Below, piece after piece: positions 35,677 through 44,406 of a stretch of DNA of 64,000 nt. Below the pieces are notes generated by a model. It was not told the DNA's origin and searched no databases. It saw only the letters and a program-made list of their open reading frames with translations. The stretch is taken from assembly GCF_010994755.1 (NCBI RefSeq), contig NZ_WHSB02000004.1:496001-560000 (forward strand), written 5' to 3'. This stretch comes from Shinella lacus (lineage in GTDB: Bacteria > Pseudomonadota > Alphaproteobacteria > Rhizobiales > Rhizobiaceae). The translations under genes were made by a program, and so were the position numbers. Every line of letters starts with the position of its first letter. The first letter of the stretch is position 1.

Positions 35677-36750
35677 TCAGTTCTTCAGCTGGTCGGCCGT
35701 GTAGTAGGCCGAGTCCGTGACGAGGATCTTCTCGGCATTGGACTTGTCCACGGCAACCGGCTTCAGCAGGTAGGACGGAACGACCTTGACGCCATTGTCA
35801 TAGGTCTTGGTGTCGTTCACTTCCGGCTCCTTGCCTTCGAGGATCGCGTTGACCATGCTGACCGTGACCTTGGCCAGTTCGCGCGTGTCCTTGAAGACCG
35901 TCGAATACTGTTCGTCGGCGAGGATCGACTTGACGGACGGCAGTTCGGCGTCCTGGCCGGTGACGATCGCCATCGGCTGGTCGCCCGAGCCGTAGCCGAC
36001 GCCCTTCAGGGCCGACAGGATACCGATCGAGAGACCGTCATAGGGCGACAGAACGCCATCGACGCGGCCATCGGTGTAGGTCGAGGACAGCAGGTTTTCC
36101 ATGCGGGCCTGGGCCACGGCACCGTCCCAACGCAGCGTGCCGACGGTTTCCATGCCGGTCTGGCCGGACTTGATGACGATGTCGCCGCTGTCGATCAGCG
36201 GCTGGATGACCGACATTGCGCCGTCATAGAAGAAGAAGGCGTTGTTGTCGTCCGGCGAACCGCCGAAGAGCTCGACGTTCCACGGCTTGGTGTCCGGGAA
36301 CTTCGCCTTGAGGCCGTCAACGAGGCTGGTGGCCTGGAGAACGCCGACCTGGAAGTTGTCGAAGGTGGCGTAGTAGTCGACATTGCCCGAATCGCGGATC
36401 AGGCGGTCATAGGCGATGACCTTCACGCCGGCATCGGCCGACTTCTGGAGAATGTCGGAGAGCGTCGTGCCGTCGATGGCGCCGATGACGAGAACCTTGG
36501 CACCCTTGGTGACCATGTTTTCGATCTGGGCGAGCTGGTTCGGGATGTCGTCGTCAGCAAACTGCAGGTCCGGCGTGTAGCCGGCTTCCTTGAAGAGCTT
36601 TTCCATCGTCTCGCCGTCAGAAATCCAGCGGGTCGAGGTCTTGGTGGGCATGGAAATGCCGACCATGCCCTTGTCCTGGGCGAAGGACGGCGCCACGAAC
36701 GACGCGACGCTGATGGCGGCGGCGGCGAGAAGCGAAGTGATCATTTTCAT
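35677..36750 (-). CDS. chvE: Periplasmic sugar-binding protein ChvE
   Basis: Multiple-sugar binding protein for the GguAB transporter. In Agrobacterium tumefaciens ChvE also binds sugars and activates VirA for virulence induction. The 357-residue protein has a signal peptide ([20 protein letters not shown]) and the type-1 periplasmic fold with [18 protein letters not shown] at the sugar site, [20 protein letters not shown] and [13 protein letters not shown]. No virA/virG is in the window, so only transport and chemotaxis roles are supported here. It is divergent from gbpR. Confidence 0.95.
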   Translation of the reverse strand: MKMITSLLAAAAISVASFVAPSFAQDKGMVGISMPTKTSTRWISDGETMEKLFKEAGYTPDLQFADDDIPNQLAQIENMVTKGAKVLVIGAIDGTTLSDILQKSADAGVKVIAYDRLIRDSGNVDYYATFDNFQVGVLQATSLVDGLKAKFPDTKPWNVELFGGSPDDNNAFFFYDGAMSVIQPLIDSGDIVIKSGQTGMETVGTLRWDGAVAQARMENLLSSTYTDGRVDGVLSPYDGLSIGILSALKGVGYGSGDQPMAIVTGQDAELPSVKSILADEQYSTVFKDTRELAKVTVSMVNAILEGKEPEVNDTKTYDNGVKVVPSYLLKPVAVDKSNAEKILVTDSAYYTADQLKN

Positions 36751-36922
36751 TGAAAGGTCTCTCCCTTGTGCGCACTGGCCGATATTGCGGCCAGGCATTG
36801 TTCTGTGCGCGACGGGGTCGCATTCAGACGACGGTCCAGACTGGCCGGGCGCAAGACCCGCCGGTCCCCACTCCCAAGGACCCCAGCGCACATTGGCGCA
36901 AGGTCGTACGAATTGCCATAAC

Positions 36923-36965
36923 TGTCAAATGCAATAAGCTTCTAAATCGATATCAGAACTGATAT
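36923..36965. promoter_or_regulatory. Candidate GbpR operator and chvE promoter
   Basis: An inverted repeat ATATCAG-AA-CTGATAT lies at 36950-36965 in the 255-nt gap between chvE and gbpR. A TTGACA hexamer on the leftward strand at 36928-36923 could be the chvE -35. That would put the repeat near -67, the usual LysR activator site. The repeat also abuts a TATATT/TATTAT box (36963-36970) that could serve gbpR, which would fit autorepression. Confidence 0.6.
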
Positions 36966-37005
36966 ATTATGGGGCAAATATACTATTTTATGGATCGGAG
37001 TAACC

Positions 37006-38013
37006 ATGCGTTTGGAGGACGATATCGACGAACGCCTCTTTTCCGATGACAGCGCCGACAACCTGCAGGGCGTCAGCCTGCTGCGCAGCGGCCTGAAGCT
37101 CAGCCATCTGCGCATGATCGTCGCGATCGAGGAGCACAAGCAGGTGAGCGCCGCAGCCGATGCGCTGAATATTTCGCAACCCGCGGCCTCGCGCATGCTG
37201 ACGGAAATGGAGACGATCCTCAAGGCCCAGTTGTGCGAGCGCGTCTCGCGCGGCGTGGCGCTCACGGCCTTCGGCCGCGCCTTCGCGCGCCGGGCACGCA
37301 CCATCCTGCTCGAACTGCGCGAGGTGGACCGCGAGCTTTCGGCGCTGAAATCCGGCACCGGCGGCTCGGTCTTTCTGGGTTCGGTGACCGCACCGGCGAT
37401 CAGCCTCGCCGTGCCGGCGATCCAGCAGGTCAGCGCCGCCTATCCCGGCATCGAGGTGAATGTGCGCGTCGAGACGAGCAACGTGCTCGCCCGGGAGTTG
37501 CTGGCGGCAAGGCAGGATTTCATCATCGCCCGCGTGCCGGACGATCTCAATCCGCGCCTCTTCAACGTCACCGAGATCGGCATCGAAAAGGCCTGTCTCA
37601 TCGTGCGCAAGGGCCATCCCCTGCTGGAAAAACCCGTCGTCGGCCTTGCCGACCTGCCGCATTACGACTGGGTGTTCCAGCCGGCCGGCACGCTTTTGCG
37701 CCGGCGCATCGAGGAGCTGTTCATCGCGGCAGGCGTGGCGCTGCCCTCCACCGTGGTCAACACCTCGTCGATCCTGCTCACCACAGCCATCGTCTGCGGC
37801 TCGAATGCGATTGCCCCGGTCGCGCGCGACATGGCGGTCTTCATCGCCGATGTCGGCGCGCAGGCGGGCGACGTGCGCATCCTCAACACCGATTTCGAGA
37901 TTGACATCAAGCCGTACAGCCTCATTTCCGTCAAAGGCAGGGCGCTGCCGCCGAGCGCCAAACTGCTCTATGATCTGATCCTGCAACGCAGCCGGATGCT
38001 TTCGCCGGACTGA
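37006..38013 (+). CDS. gbpR: LysR-family regulator GbpR
   Basis: A 335-residue LysR regulator divergent from chvE, the arrangement of gbpR (galactose-binding protein regulator) in Agrobacterium, where it activates chvE with sugars and represses without. The winged helix covers about residues 30-90 (LKLSHLRMIVAIEEHKQVSAAADALNI, QPAASRMLTEME), and a substrate-binding domain follows (SVFLGSVTAPAISLAVPAIQQ). The N-terminal extension of about 28 residues before the helix is typical of this subgroup. GGAG precedes the ATG. Confidence 0.9.
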   Translation: MRLEDDIDERLFSDDSADNLQGVSLLRSGLKLSHLRMIVAIEEHKQVSAAADALNISQPAASRMLTEMETILKAQLCERVSRGVALTAFGRAFARRARTILLELREVDRELSALKSGTGGSVFLGSVTAPAISLAVPAIQQVSAAYPGIEVNVRVETSNVLARELLAARQDFIIARVPDDLNPRLFNVTEIGIEKACLIVRKGHPLLEKPVVGLADLPHYDWVFQPAGTLLRRRIEELFIAAGVALPSTVVNTSSILLTTAIVCGSNAIAPVARDMAVFIADVGAQAGDVRILNTDFEIDIKPYSLISVKGRALPPSAKLLYDLILQRSRMLSPD

Positions 38014-38024
38014 GGAGACTTTTG

Positions 38025-38510
38025 ATGTTCGGCCTGACCGTTTTCGAATCCGTGCTGGAAAGGCTGAAGGCCGAGGCGCGCCAAGCGGAGGAAGACGAAG
38101 AGCTTGAGGAAGAAGGCTCGGGCGAGATTCGCGGCCTGACCTCCGGCTTTACCGGTCTGGGAATGGGCGGAACCTTCGTCTCCGGCTCGCAGGCAGCCGC
38201 CGCCTATCTCGATCTCTACGAAGAGCCCGCTCCCATGCCACCGGAGCCGGAACCGTTGCCGCCCGAGCCGCCGCTGCATCTCCTGCGCATCGCGCCGGCA
38301 GAGGTGGCGGAAGACCTCGCCTTGCACGGCAAGGAAAGCGTGGACGACCTGCTCGCCCGCCGCCGCAGCTTTGCGCGCGAAAACCACCCGGACGGCGTTC
38401 CGCCCGACCTGCGCGACAACGCGACTCTGCGCATGAAAATCGCCAACATGCTGATCGACGAGACGATCCGGCGGATCAATGTCGAGAAGAGCCTGGGATT
38501 GGTGCGCTAG
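38025..38510 (+). CDS. Small protein with a truncated J-domain-like C-terminus
   Basis: A 161-residue protein. The N-terminal half is acidic (EEDEELEEEGSGE), and a Pro/Glu-rich linker (PEPEPLPPEPP) follows. The end has LLARRRSFARENHPDGVPPDLRD, which matches helix II, the HPD loop and helix III of a J-domain. A canonical helix I is not obvious. It may stimulate a DnaK/HscA-type chaperone. GAGG lies 7 nt before ATG 38025, 11 nt after gbpR. Confidence 0.65.
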   Translation: MFGLTVFESVLERLKAEARQAEEDEELEEEGSGEIRGLTSGFTGLGMGGTFVSGSQAAAAYLDLYEEPAPMPPEPEPLPPEPPLHLLRIAPAEVAEDLALHGKESVDDLLARRRSFARENHPDGVPPDLRDNATLRMKIANMLIDETIRRINVEKSLGLVR

Positions 38511-38731
38511 CTCTTGGGCTGCTCTTCCGGGGGCTTTGCGGCCGGATCGGAGGGTTTGAAGAACAGGATGAGGTTGGCAAAGGCATAGGCGGTGACGACG
38601 AGGAAGATCGTGCCCCAGGTCTGCTCGCCGTTATAGTACTCCACCCCTGTCCATGCGGCACAGACCCCGACCAGAAGCAGCCGCCGCCAGAGCGGGCGGT
38701 AGAACGGATGGTCGGTATCGATGATTTTCAT
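38507..38731 (-). CDS. Small two-helix membrane protein
   Basis: A 74-residue protein with two hydrophobic segments (WRRLLLVGVCAAWTGVEYY and GTIFLVVTAYAFANLILFF) and a charged Pro/Glu/Lys tail. It starts KIIDTDHPFYRPLWRR. Small proteins of this type are conserved in Rhizobiaceae without known role. It converges with the J-like gene with overlapping stops and lies 62 nt downstream of the PanB-like gene. Confidence 0.7.
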   Translation of the reverse strand: MKIIDTDHPFYRPLWRRLLLVGVCAAWTGVEYYNGEQTWGTIFLVVTAYAFANLILFFKPSDPAAKPPEEQPKS

Positions 38732-38793
38732 GAACGTCTCCTCACGCCTTCGCCCGTCTATAGGCGGTTTTTCCGCGCGGGGAAACCGGCTTT

Positions 38794-39588
38794 TCAGGCA
38801 TCGAGACGATCGAGGAAGGCGGCAAGCTCCGAGGGCTCGATGCCGACGAGATGGCTCTTCTCCGGATAGGCGCCGGAACGCACGTCCTCCGCATATTCGC
38901 GGAAGGCGGCGATGCGCTCCTGCTGGAGCCGGTCGTATTCGGCCGCGAAATTGCGATAGACCTTGGCATGACGCGGATAGTGGCCGCGGTTCTGGCCGAG
39001 CACGTCGTCGGCAAAGAGATATTGCGCATCGCAGCCCGCACCGGCGCCCATCGAGAGCATGAGGAGCGACGTCTTCGCGCTGATCGCAGCCGCAACCTCG
39101 CCCGGCACGACCTCGATTTCGGCGGCAAAGGCGCCGGCCTCTTCCAAGGCCTTCACCTGCCGCCAGATTTCCAGCGCACTCGCCGCCGTCTTGCCGACCG
39201 CCTTGAAGCCGCCCGTCCACGTTGCCTTCGAAGGGATAAGCCCGACATGGCCGCAGACCGGAATGCCCTCCTCGCGCAGACGCCGGACGGTGGAAAAGCC
39301 GGCCGCGCAATAGACCGCATCGCCGCCCGCCTTCATCACCTGGAAGGCGCCGCGCAGATAGTCGTCCGCGGTGATGAAATCACCATATTCGAGGCCGGGA
39401 AAGGCGAAGACCGTGGGTGCCGCCTCGCGAAAGGCGGGTCCGAGCAGCGCAGGCGGCACGGAGACGAGGTCGATGCCCGCCTGCTCGGCGGCGGCAGCCT
39501 CCTCCAGCGTCACGACGCGCAGCATGGTGAGCTGGCGCTTGCCCTTCATCGCCTGAAGGTCGGCGACGGTCGGTCTCTTGTTCTTCAC
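38794..39588 (-). CDS. Divergent PanB-family (ketopantoate hydroxymethyltransferase-like) protein
   Basis: A 264-residue TIM-barrel protein of the PanB superfamily: RQLTMLRVVTLEEAAAAEQAG at the start and IPVCGHVGLIPSKATWTGGFKAVG in the middle are clear family segments. The usual VGDSLG motif is replaced by VPPALLG, and the KIEGG lysine/glutamate segment by YCAAGFS. The pantothenate-pathway metal and substrate residues are therefore largely missing, while EVVPGEV keeps the late glutamate. No panC is adjacent. It starts at GTG 39588 with GGAG upstream, 15 nt after mocF. Function is probably not pantothenate synthesis. Confidence 0.75.
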   Translation of the reverse strand: MKNKRPTVADLQAMKGKRQLTMLRVVTLEEAAAAEQAGIDLVSVPPALLGPAFREAAPTVFAFPGLEYGDFITADDYLRGAFQVMKAGGDAVYCAAGFSTVRRLREEGIPVCGHVGLIPSKATWTGGFKAVGKTAASALEIWRQVKALEEAGAFAAEIEVVPGEVAAAISAKTSLLMLSMGAGAGCDAQYLFADDVLGQNRGHYPRHAKVYRNFAAEYDRLQQERIAAFREYAEDVRSGAYPEKSHLVGIEPSELAAFLDRLDA

Positions 39589-39603
39589 GGTGATCTCCAG
39601 GGT

Positions 39604-40830
39604 TCAGGCGGCAAGCAGTTTCTTGAGTTTGGTCTCCGGCGCGGCAAGCTCGGCTGGATCGGGATGGATTCGTGCGGCGATCAGCATTTCCGCAAGGCGG
39701 ATATCGCGCGCCACCGCATTGCCCGGCCCGATGCCGCTTGCGGCGATCAGACGGCCCTCGGCATCGAGGTGGAACAGGATAAAAGCCCCCTCGCCCATGT
39801 CGCGCCGGACCATCGTCGCAGCGCCGTCGGCAAGGCCTGCGATCTGCAAGGTCATGTCGTATTGATCCGACCAGAACCATGGCACGGCGGAATGTGCCTC
39901 GGCACCACCCAGCATGTTGGCCGCTGCAAGCTGACCCTGCTCCTGCGCATTGCGCCAGGATTCGAGCCTGATGCGGCGCTCGCCGTAGAGCGGCAGCGGA
40001 TAGGACGTGCAGTCGCCGGCCGCGAAGATATCCGGATCGGAGGTGCGCAGCATTCCATCGACGGCGATGCCGTTTTCCGTCGCAAGACCCGCCGCTTCCG
40101 CCAGTTCCGTATTCGGCACCGCGCCGATGCCGACGATGAGAAGATTTGCCGAGACGACGCGTCCGTCCTCAAGCGCGATGCGAACCTCGCCCGGCAAGTC
40201 CTCGACACCCGCCACCTTGGCGCCGCAGAGAATCTCGACGCCCTCCGCCGCATGGCGCTCCGCCACGATCGCGGCGATCTCGGCCGGCACGCCGCGCGTC
40301 AGCACGCGGGGCAGCCCCTCGACCAGCGTCACCGTCGCCCCAAGCTTGCGGGCGCTCGCCGCCAGTTCGAGGCCGATAAAGCCACCGCCAAGGATGGCGA
40401 TATGGCTGCCATCGACCAGATGCGCACGAATGGCCGCGGCATCGTCATGGCTGCGCAGCGCGACGACGCGTCCACAGGCATACGGCGTCCCCGGCAGGGC
40501 GCGTGGCCGGGCACCGGTCGCGAGCAACAGCTTGTCATAGGCAAGCGCGGTGCCATCACTAAGCACGATGCGTTTTCCGGCGCGTTCGATCTCGGACACC
40601 GTCCGGCGGGTGAGCACGACGATGCGCGCCGCCGCATAGCGCTCCTGTTCGGCGACGAGTTTCGGGCCGGCGCCGGCCACGAGCGCATCCTTGGAGAGCG
40701 GCGGGCGCTCGTAGGGCAGATGCATCTCGCTACCGATCAGTGTGATCGTGCCATCGAAACCCTTGCCGCGCAGTGCGAAGGCTGCGCGCGCGCCGCATTC
40801 GCCGGCGCCGACGATGACGAAGTTTGCCAT
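39604..40830 (-). CDS. mocF: Ferredoxin reductase, MocF-like
   Basis: A 408-residue FAD/NAD(P)H oxidoreductase of the rubredoxin/ferredoxin reductase type (BphA4/PdR). It has FVIVGAGECGARAAFALR (FAD), PYERPPLSKD, IAILGGGFIGLELAASARKLG (NAD) and IFAAGDCTSY, then the C-terminal reductase domain. Encoded just after the Rieske ferredoxin and desaturase-like oxygenase, it should pass electrons to that ferredoxin, as MocF is proposed to do in rhizopine demethylation. The moc symbol is by context. Confidence 0.8.
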   Translation of the reverse strand: MANFVIVGAGECGARAAFALRGKGFDGTITLIGSEMHLPYERPPLSKDALVAGAGPKLVAEQERYAAARIVVLTRRTVSEIERAGKRIVLSDGTALAYDKLLLATGARPRALPGTPYACGRVVALRSHDDAAAIRAHLVDGSHIAILGGGFIGLELAASARKLGATVTLVEGLPRVLTRGVPAEIAAIVAERHAAEGVEILCGAKVAGVEDLPGEVRIALEDGRVVSANLLIVGIGAVPNTELAEAAGLATENGIAVDGMLRTSDPDIFAAGDCTSYPLPLYGERRIRLESWRNAQEQGQLAAANMLGGAEAHSAVPWFWSDQYDMTLQIAGLADGAATMVRRDMGEGAFILFHLDAEGRLIAASGIGPGNAVARDIRLAEMLIAARIHPDPAELAAPETKLKKLLAA

Positions 40831-40841
40831 GGAATGATTCC

Positions 40842-41156
40842 TCAGAGCCCGATGAAGACGGTGCCGCTTTCGACCTTGACCGGATAGGTTTTCAGGTCGA
40901 CGCAGACGGGCGCGCCCTTGGCCTCGCCGGTCTTGTAGTTGAAGCGGCCGTTGTGCTTGGGACATTCGATGACGTGGTCCATCACGAGGCCATCGGCGAG
41001 ATGGATTTTCTCGTGGGTGCAGAGCCCGTCGGTGGCGTGATAGGTGTCCTCCGGGCTGCGATAGACCGCGAAGGTGCGGCCGGCATGGTCGAAGCGGATG
41101 ACATCCTCCTCGTCGATTTCGTCCGCTGCGCAGACCTCGATCCAGGTGTCGCTCAT
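40842..41156 (-). CDS. mocE: Rieske-type ferredoxin, MocE family
   Basis: A 104-residue soluble Rieske [2Fe-2S] protein. Cluster ligands are visible as C-T-H (GLCTHEKIHL) and C-P-K-H (ECPKHNGRFNY), both complete. It carries electrons from the reductase to the oxygenase. Proteins of this type beside a desaturase-like oxygenase are named MocE after the rhizopine catabolism locus of Rhizobium. It lies 26 nt downstream of the oxygenase gene and 11 nt upstream of the reductase. Confidence 0.85.
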   Translation of the reverse strand: MSDTWIEVCAADEIDEEDVIRFDHAGRTFAVYRSPEDTYHATDGLCTHEKIHLADGLVMDHVIECPKHNGRFNYKTGEAKGAPVCVDLKTYPVKVESGTVFIGL

Positions 41157-41182
41157 GGTCGTCTCCTCCAAAGACTGGGGTT

Positions 41183-42268
41183 TTACTCGGCGGCCGCGAC
41201 GGCCGGTTCGGCGTGGAACTCTTCCTTGTAGGGCCGGGCCGTCATCGGTAGGTCGCGCTTCAGAAAGTAGTCCTCGTTGCGCAGCTGCCGCAGGAAGGCC
41301 GGCAGCATTTCGCGATAGCCGTGCCACATGGACGGGTTCGGCGCCGGCAGGTCGTGCTTGATCATGGCGTGCAGCCGCGGCAGCGCGTGGTAAGGCACCA
41401 TCGGGAACATGTGGTGTTCCACATGGTAGTTCATGTTCCAGTAGATGAAGCGGCTGAAGGCGTTCATGTAGACCGTGCGGCTGTTCAGCCGGTGGTCGAT
41501 AACGTTGTCGGCAAGGCCGCCGTGCTGGAGCAGGCCGGTCAGGACGTGATGCCAGGCGCCGTAAAGCCGCGGCAGGCCGATCAGCATGGCCGGCAGGATC
41601 GAGCCGGTGGCAAAACAGAGGGCGATGGTCGCGAGATAGATCGCCATCCAGATGCGCGCGACGCGGATCGCCTTCGGCTGCTCGGATTCGGGGATGAAGG
41701 TCTTTTCGGCAGCACTCATCACCCCGGAGGCATTGCGCACCATGTCGATGACGGCATGCCAGGCGTCGAGCAGGCCGAAGAAATTGAGCACCAGGCGAAA
41801 AAGGTCCGGCGGGCGCATGACGGCGATTTCGGGATCGCGGCCGACGATGACCGTGTCCGTGTGGTGGCGGGTATGGCTCCAGCGCCAGGTCACCGGATTG
41901 CGCATGATCATGAAACAGGCGATCTGGTAGACGGCGTCGTTCATCCACATCGTCTTGAAGGCCGTGCCGTGGCCGCATTCGTGCCAGCGGGAATCGGACG
42001 CCGAACCGTAGAGCACGCCGTAGACCAGGAAGAACGGGACCGCCCACCAGCTTCCCCAGAGCCAGATGCCGAGAGCGCCACTGACCAGCATCGTGCCGAG
42101 CCAGATTGCGGTGTCGCGGATCGCCGGGCCGTCGCTGCGCTGCATCAGCGCCTTCATCTCCTTGCGCGGGATGTCGGTGTGATACCACTCGGCCGCGGCA
42201 AGGCCATTTGCCACGGCGGCCTCGGCATCGCGGCCAAGAAGGCTGTAGTCCCGCTTCGTCGGCTTCAT
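41183..42268 (-). CDS. mocD: Membrane di-iron oxygenase (fatty-acid-desaturase fold), MocD-like
   Basis: A 361-residue integral membrane enzyme with the three histidine boxes of the desaturase/hydroxylase superfamily: HECGH, HTRHH and HVEHH. Several hydrophobic helices are present (AIWLGTMLVSGALGIWLW). MocD is proposed to oxidatively demethylate 3-O-methyl-scyllo-inosamine, using MocE and MocF for electrons. That exact trio is here. A plain lipid desaturase is the alternative, but a dedicated Rieske and reductase beside an inositol-type transporter favours the moc role. GGAG precedes ATG 42268. Confidence 0.8.
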   Translation of the reverse strand: MKPTKRDYSLLGRDAEAAVANGLAAAEWYHTDIPRKEMKALMQRSDGPAIRDTAIWLGTMLVSGALGIWLWGSWWAVPFFLVYGVLYGSASDSRWHECGHGTAFKTMWMNDAVYQIACFMIMRNPVTWRWSHTRHHTDTVIVGRDPEIAVMRPPDLFRLVLNFFGLLDAWHAVIDMVRNASGVMSAAEKTFIPESEQPKAIRVARIWMAIYLATIALCFATGSILPAMLIGLPRLYGAWHHVLTGLLQHGGLADNVIDHRLNSRTVYMNAFSRFIYWNMNYHVEHHMFPMVPYHALPRLHAMIKHDLPAPNPSMWHGYREMLPAFLRQLRNEDYFLKRDLPMTARPYKEEFHAEPAVAAAE

Positions 42269-42311
42269 CGCCCGTCTCCTCCATCTGATGGGCAAACGAT
42301 AATACCGATGC

Positions 42312-42381
42312 TTGCGTCCCTCAATCCTGCCATGATATAATGCGTCAAATCCTATCATTAACCATCATTTGGTTTTGATGG
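42312..42381 (+). promoter_or_regulatory. Promoter and candidate LacI-family operators between mocD and lacI
   Basis: A promoter TTGCGT (42312-42317) - 18 nt - TATAAT (42336-42341) faces the regulator gene. ATGATA (42332-42337) and TATCAT (42353-42358) flank its -10 as a spaced inverted repeat. A second one, CCATCA (42362-42367) with TGATGG (42376-42381), lies just downstream. They would suit autoregulation and control of divergent mocDEF. Confidence 0.6.
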
Positions 42382-42402
42382 AAAGCTTTCAGGGAGGGGA
42401 AC

Positions 42403-43434
42403 ATGGCATCGCGGCCCACCATTACGGATCTCGCCAACGCGGCGGGCGTCAGCGTCGCGACCGTCGACCGCGTGCTGAACGGCCGCCACAAGGTGCGCGA
42501 GGAAACGGCGCGCCGCGTCTACGATGCCGCCAATGCAATCGGCTATCACGCGCTCGGCCTCATCCGGCAACGCGTCTTCGAGGACCTGCCGCAATATCGG
42601 CTGGGCTTCAGCTTCCAGCGCCCCAACCAGGCTTTTTACCAGAACTTTGCCCGCGAGATCGAAATCGCCTGCAATGCCTGCACCACGGCGCGCATCGTGC
42701 CGCAGATCGATTTCATCCCCACGCAGACGCCGGCCGCGATGGCCGAAATGCTGCGCCAGCTCTCGACCCGCAACCAGGCGCTCGCCGTCGTTGCACCGGA
42801 CTATCCGGCGACGACGACCATGGTGGAAGACCTGAAAAGCCGCGGCATTCCGCTGTTCTGCCTGCTCTCCGACTTCGCCATGGATGTGCGCCAGGGCTAT
42901 ATCGGCCTCAACAATATGAAAGTCGGGCGCACGGCAGCGTGGATGATCGCCAAGGGCGCCAAACGCCCGGGCAAAGTGGCGATCTTCGTCGGCAGCCATC
43001 GGTTCCACGGCCATGAACTGCGCGAGATCGGCTTCCGCTCCTTCTTCCGCGAGAAGGGTGAAGGTTTCGAGGTGCTCGACACGCTGGTCAATCTCGACAC
43101 CAGCGAAATCACCCACGAGGCGACCGCCAACCTGCTGGCGCAACACCCCGATCTGGTCGGCCTCTACGTCGCCGGCGGCGGCATGGAGGGGGCGATTTCC
43201 GCTGTGCGCGAAGAGGGTTATGCGGGAAAGGTGCAGTTGATCGTCAACGAGTTGACTCCGGAATCGAAGGCGGCCCTTGCCGACGACGTGGTCACCATGG
43301 CCATCCACACACCGCTCGCGGCGCTTTGCCGCGAACTCGTCACGCTGATGATCACCGCCATCGAAAAGGGTGGAAACGCGGTTCCCGGCCAGACCTTCTT
43401 GCCGTTCGACATCTTCACGCCGGAAAATATTTGA
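42403..43434 (+). CDS. LacI-family transcriptional regulator
   Basis: A 343-residue repressor-type regulator. The N-terminal HTH is canonical (TITDLANAAGVSVATVDRVL, hinge near residue 50), and a periplasmic-binding effector domain follows. The variant SVATVDRVLNG is common in rhizobial inositol/sugar regulators. It is divergent from mocDEF and precedes the transporter operon, so it likely controls both. AGGGAGGGG lies close before the ATG. Confidence 0.92.
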   Translation: MASRPTITDLANAAGVSVATVDRVLNGRHKVREETARRVYDAANAIGYHALGLIRQRVFEDLPQYRLGFSFQRPNQAFYQNFAREIEIACNACTTARIVPQIDFIPTQTPAAMAEMLRQLSTRNQALAVVAPDYPATTTMVEDLKSRGIPLFCLLSDFAMDVRQGYIGLNNMKVGRTAAWMIAKGAKRPGKVAIFVGSHRFHGHELREIGFRSFFREKGEGFEVLDTLVNLDTSEITHEATANLLAQHPDLVGLYVAGGGMEGAISAVREEGYAGKVQLIVNELTPESKAALADDVVTMAIHTPLAALCRELVTLMITAIEKGGNAVPGQTFLPFDIFTPENI

Positions 43435-43593
43435 GGCGGAAATGATGGCTTTCCCTCACGCCCACCGCTAATCTTTCAGCAATGAGGGCGCATCAGCGAC
43501 CTTCGGCTTTGACGCCCGCAAAACCCTTCCCGATCCTCATGCGTGCATGCGAGGCCGCCCTGTCGCCGCCTCGAAGACCGGAGGACCCATTCC

Positions 43594-44406
43594 ATGCCCG
43601 CCCTGACTTTCGCCCTCAACCACATGACGGCGCCCGCGCTGACGCTCGACGCCTTCTTCGCCCTTGCCGTCTCGCTCGGCATGACGTCAGTCGAAATCCG
43701 CAACGACCTTGACGGCAACGCCATCCTCGACGCCACGACGCCGGCCGAGGTGAAGGCGCTTGCCGCGCGCCACGGCCTTACCATCATCTCGATCAACGCC
43801 CTCCAGCGCTTCAACGAATGGACCCCGGCCCGCGCCGCCGAGGCCAAGGAGCTCATCGACTATGCGAGCGCCTGCGGCGCCCGCGCGCTCGTGCTCGTGC
43901 CGAAGAACGACGGCACCGGCCAGGCCGATGGCGAGCGGCAGGCGAACCTGCGGGAAGCGCTGACCGCGCTGAACCCCCTGCTGGACGCTGCCGGCATCAT
44001 CGGCCTCGTCGAGCCGCTCGGCTTCGAAATCTGCTCGCTGCGCTCCAAGCGCGAGGCCGTGGAGGCGATCAAGGCTGTCGGCGGGGAACAGACATTCCGT
44101 CTGGTGCACGACACGTTCCATCATCATCTCGCCGGCGAGCCCGACCTCTTCGCCGACCTGACCGGCCTCGTGCACATTTCTGGCGTCGAGGACCCTGCCG
44201 TCTCCGTTTCCGACATGCGCGACGGCCACCGCGTTCTCGTCGGCCCGATGGATCGGCTTGGAAATATCAGCCAGATCAAGGCTTTGCTTGCCGCCGGCTA
44301 TAGCGGTCCGCTCTCCTTCGAGCCCTTCTCGCCGGCCGTGCACGACGTTGGAGACCCGCAGGCAGCGGTCGCCGAAAGCGTTGCCTTCCTGCGTGAAAAC
44401 ATCTGA
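43594..44406 (+). CDS. TIM-barrel sugar isomerase/epimerase, MocC/IolE-like
   Basis: A 270-residue AP-endonuclease-2-type TIM barrel. It has VSLGMTSVEIRNDLDG early, IIGLVEPLGFEICSLRSK with a metal-type Glu, FRLVHDTFHHHLAG and the C-terminal YSGPLSFEPFSP with the second catalytic Glu. MocC of the rhizopine locus and IolE (inosose dehydratase) belong to this superfamily. Acting after the dehydrogenase on an inosose or amino-inosose is a sensible inference. GGAGG lies 8 nt before ATG. Confidence 0.75.
   Translation: MPALTFALNHMTAPALTLDAFFALAVSLGMTSVEIRNDLDGNAILDATTPAEVKALAARHGLTIISINALQRFNEWTPARAAEAKELIDYASACGARALVLVPKNDGTGQADGERQANLREALTALNPLLDAAGIIGLVEPLGFEICSLRSKREAVEAIKAVGGEQTFRLVHDTFHHHLAGEPDLFADLTGLVHISGVEDPAVSVSDMRDGHRVLVGPMDRLGNISQIKALLAAGYSGPLSFEPFSPAVHDVGDPQAAVAESVAFLRENI

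Noticed and set aside
35677-38013. Virulence locus (vir) because chvE is present
   Set aside because: No virA, virG or other vir gene is in the window. chvE is chromosomal and conserved in non-pathogenic Rhizobiaceae.
41183-42268. Plain fatty-acid desaturase for membrane lipids
   Set aside because: The histidine boxes allow it, but a dedicated Rieske ferredoxin and reductase in the same operon, divergent from an inositol-type transporter operon, fit the MocD role better. It is kept as the alternative.
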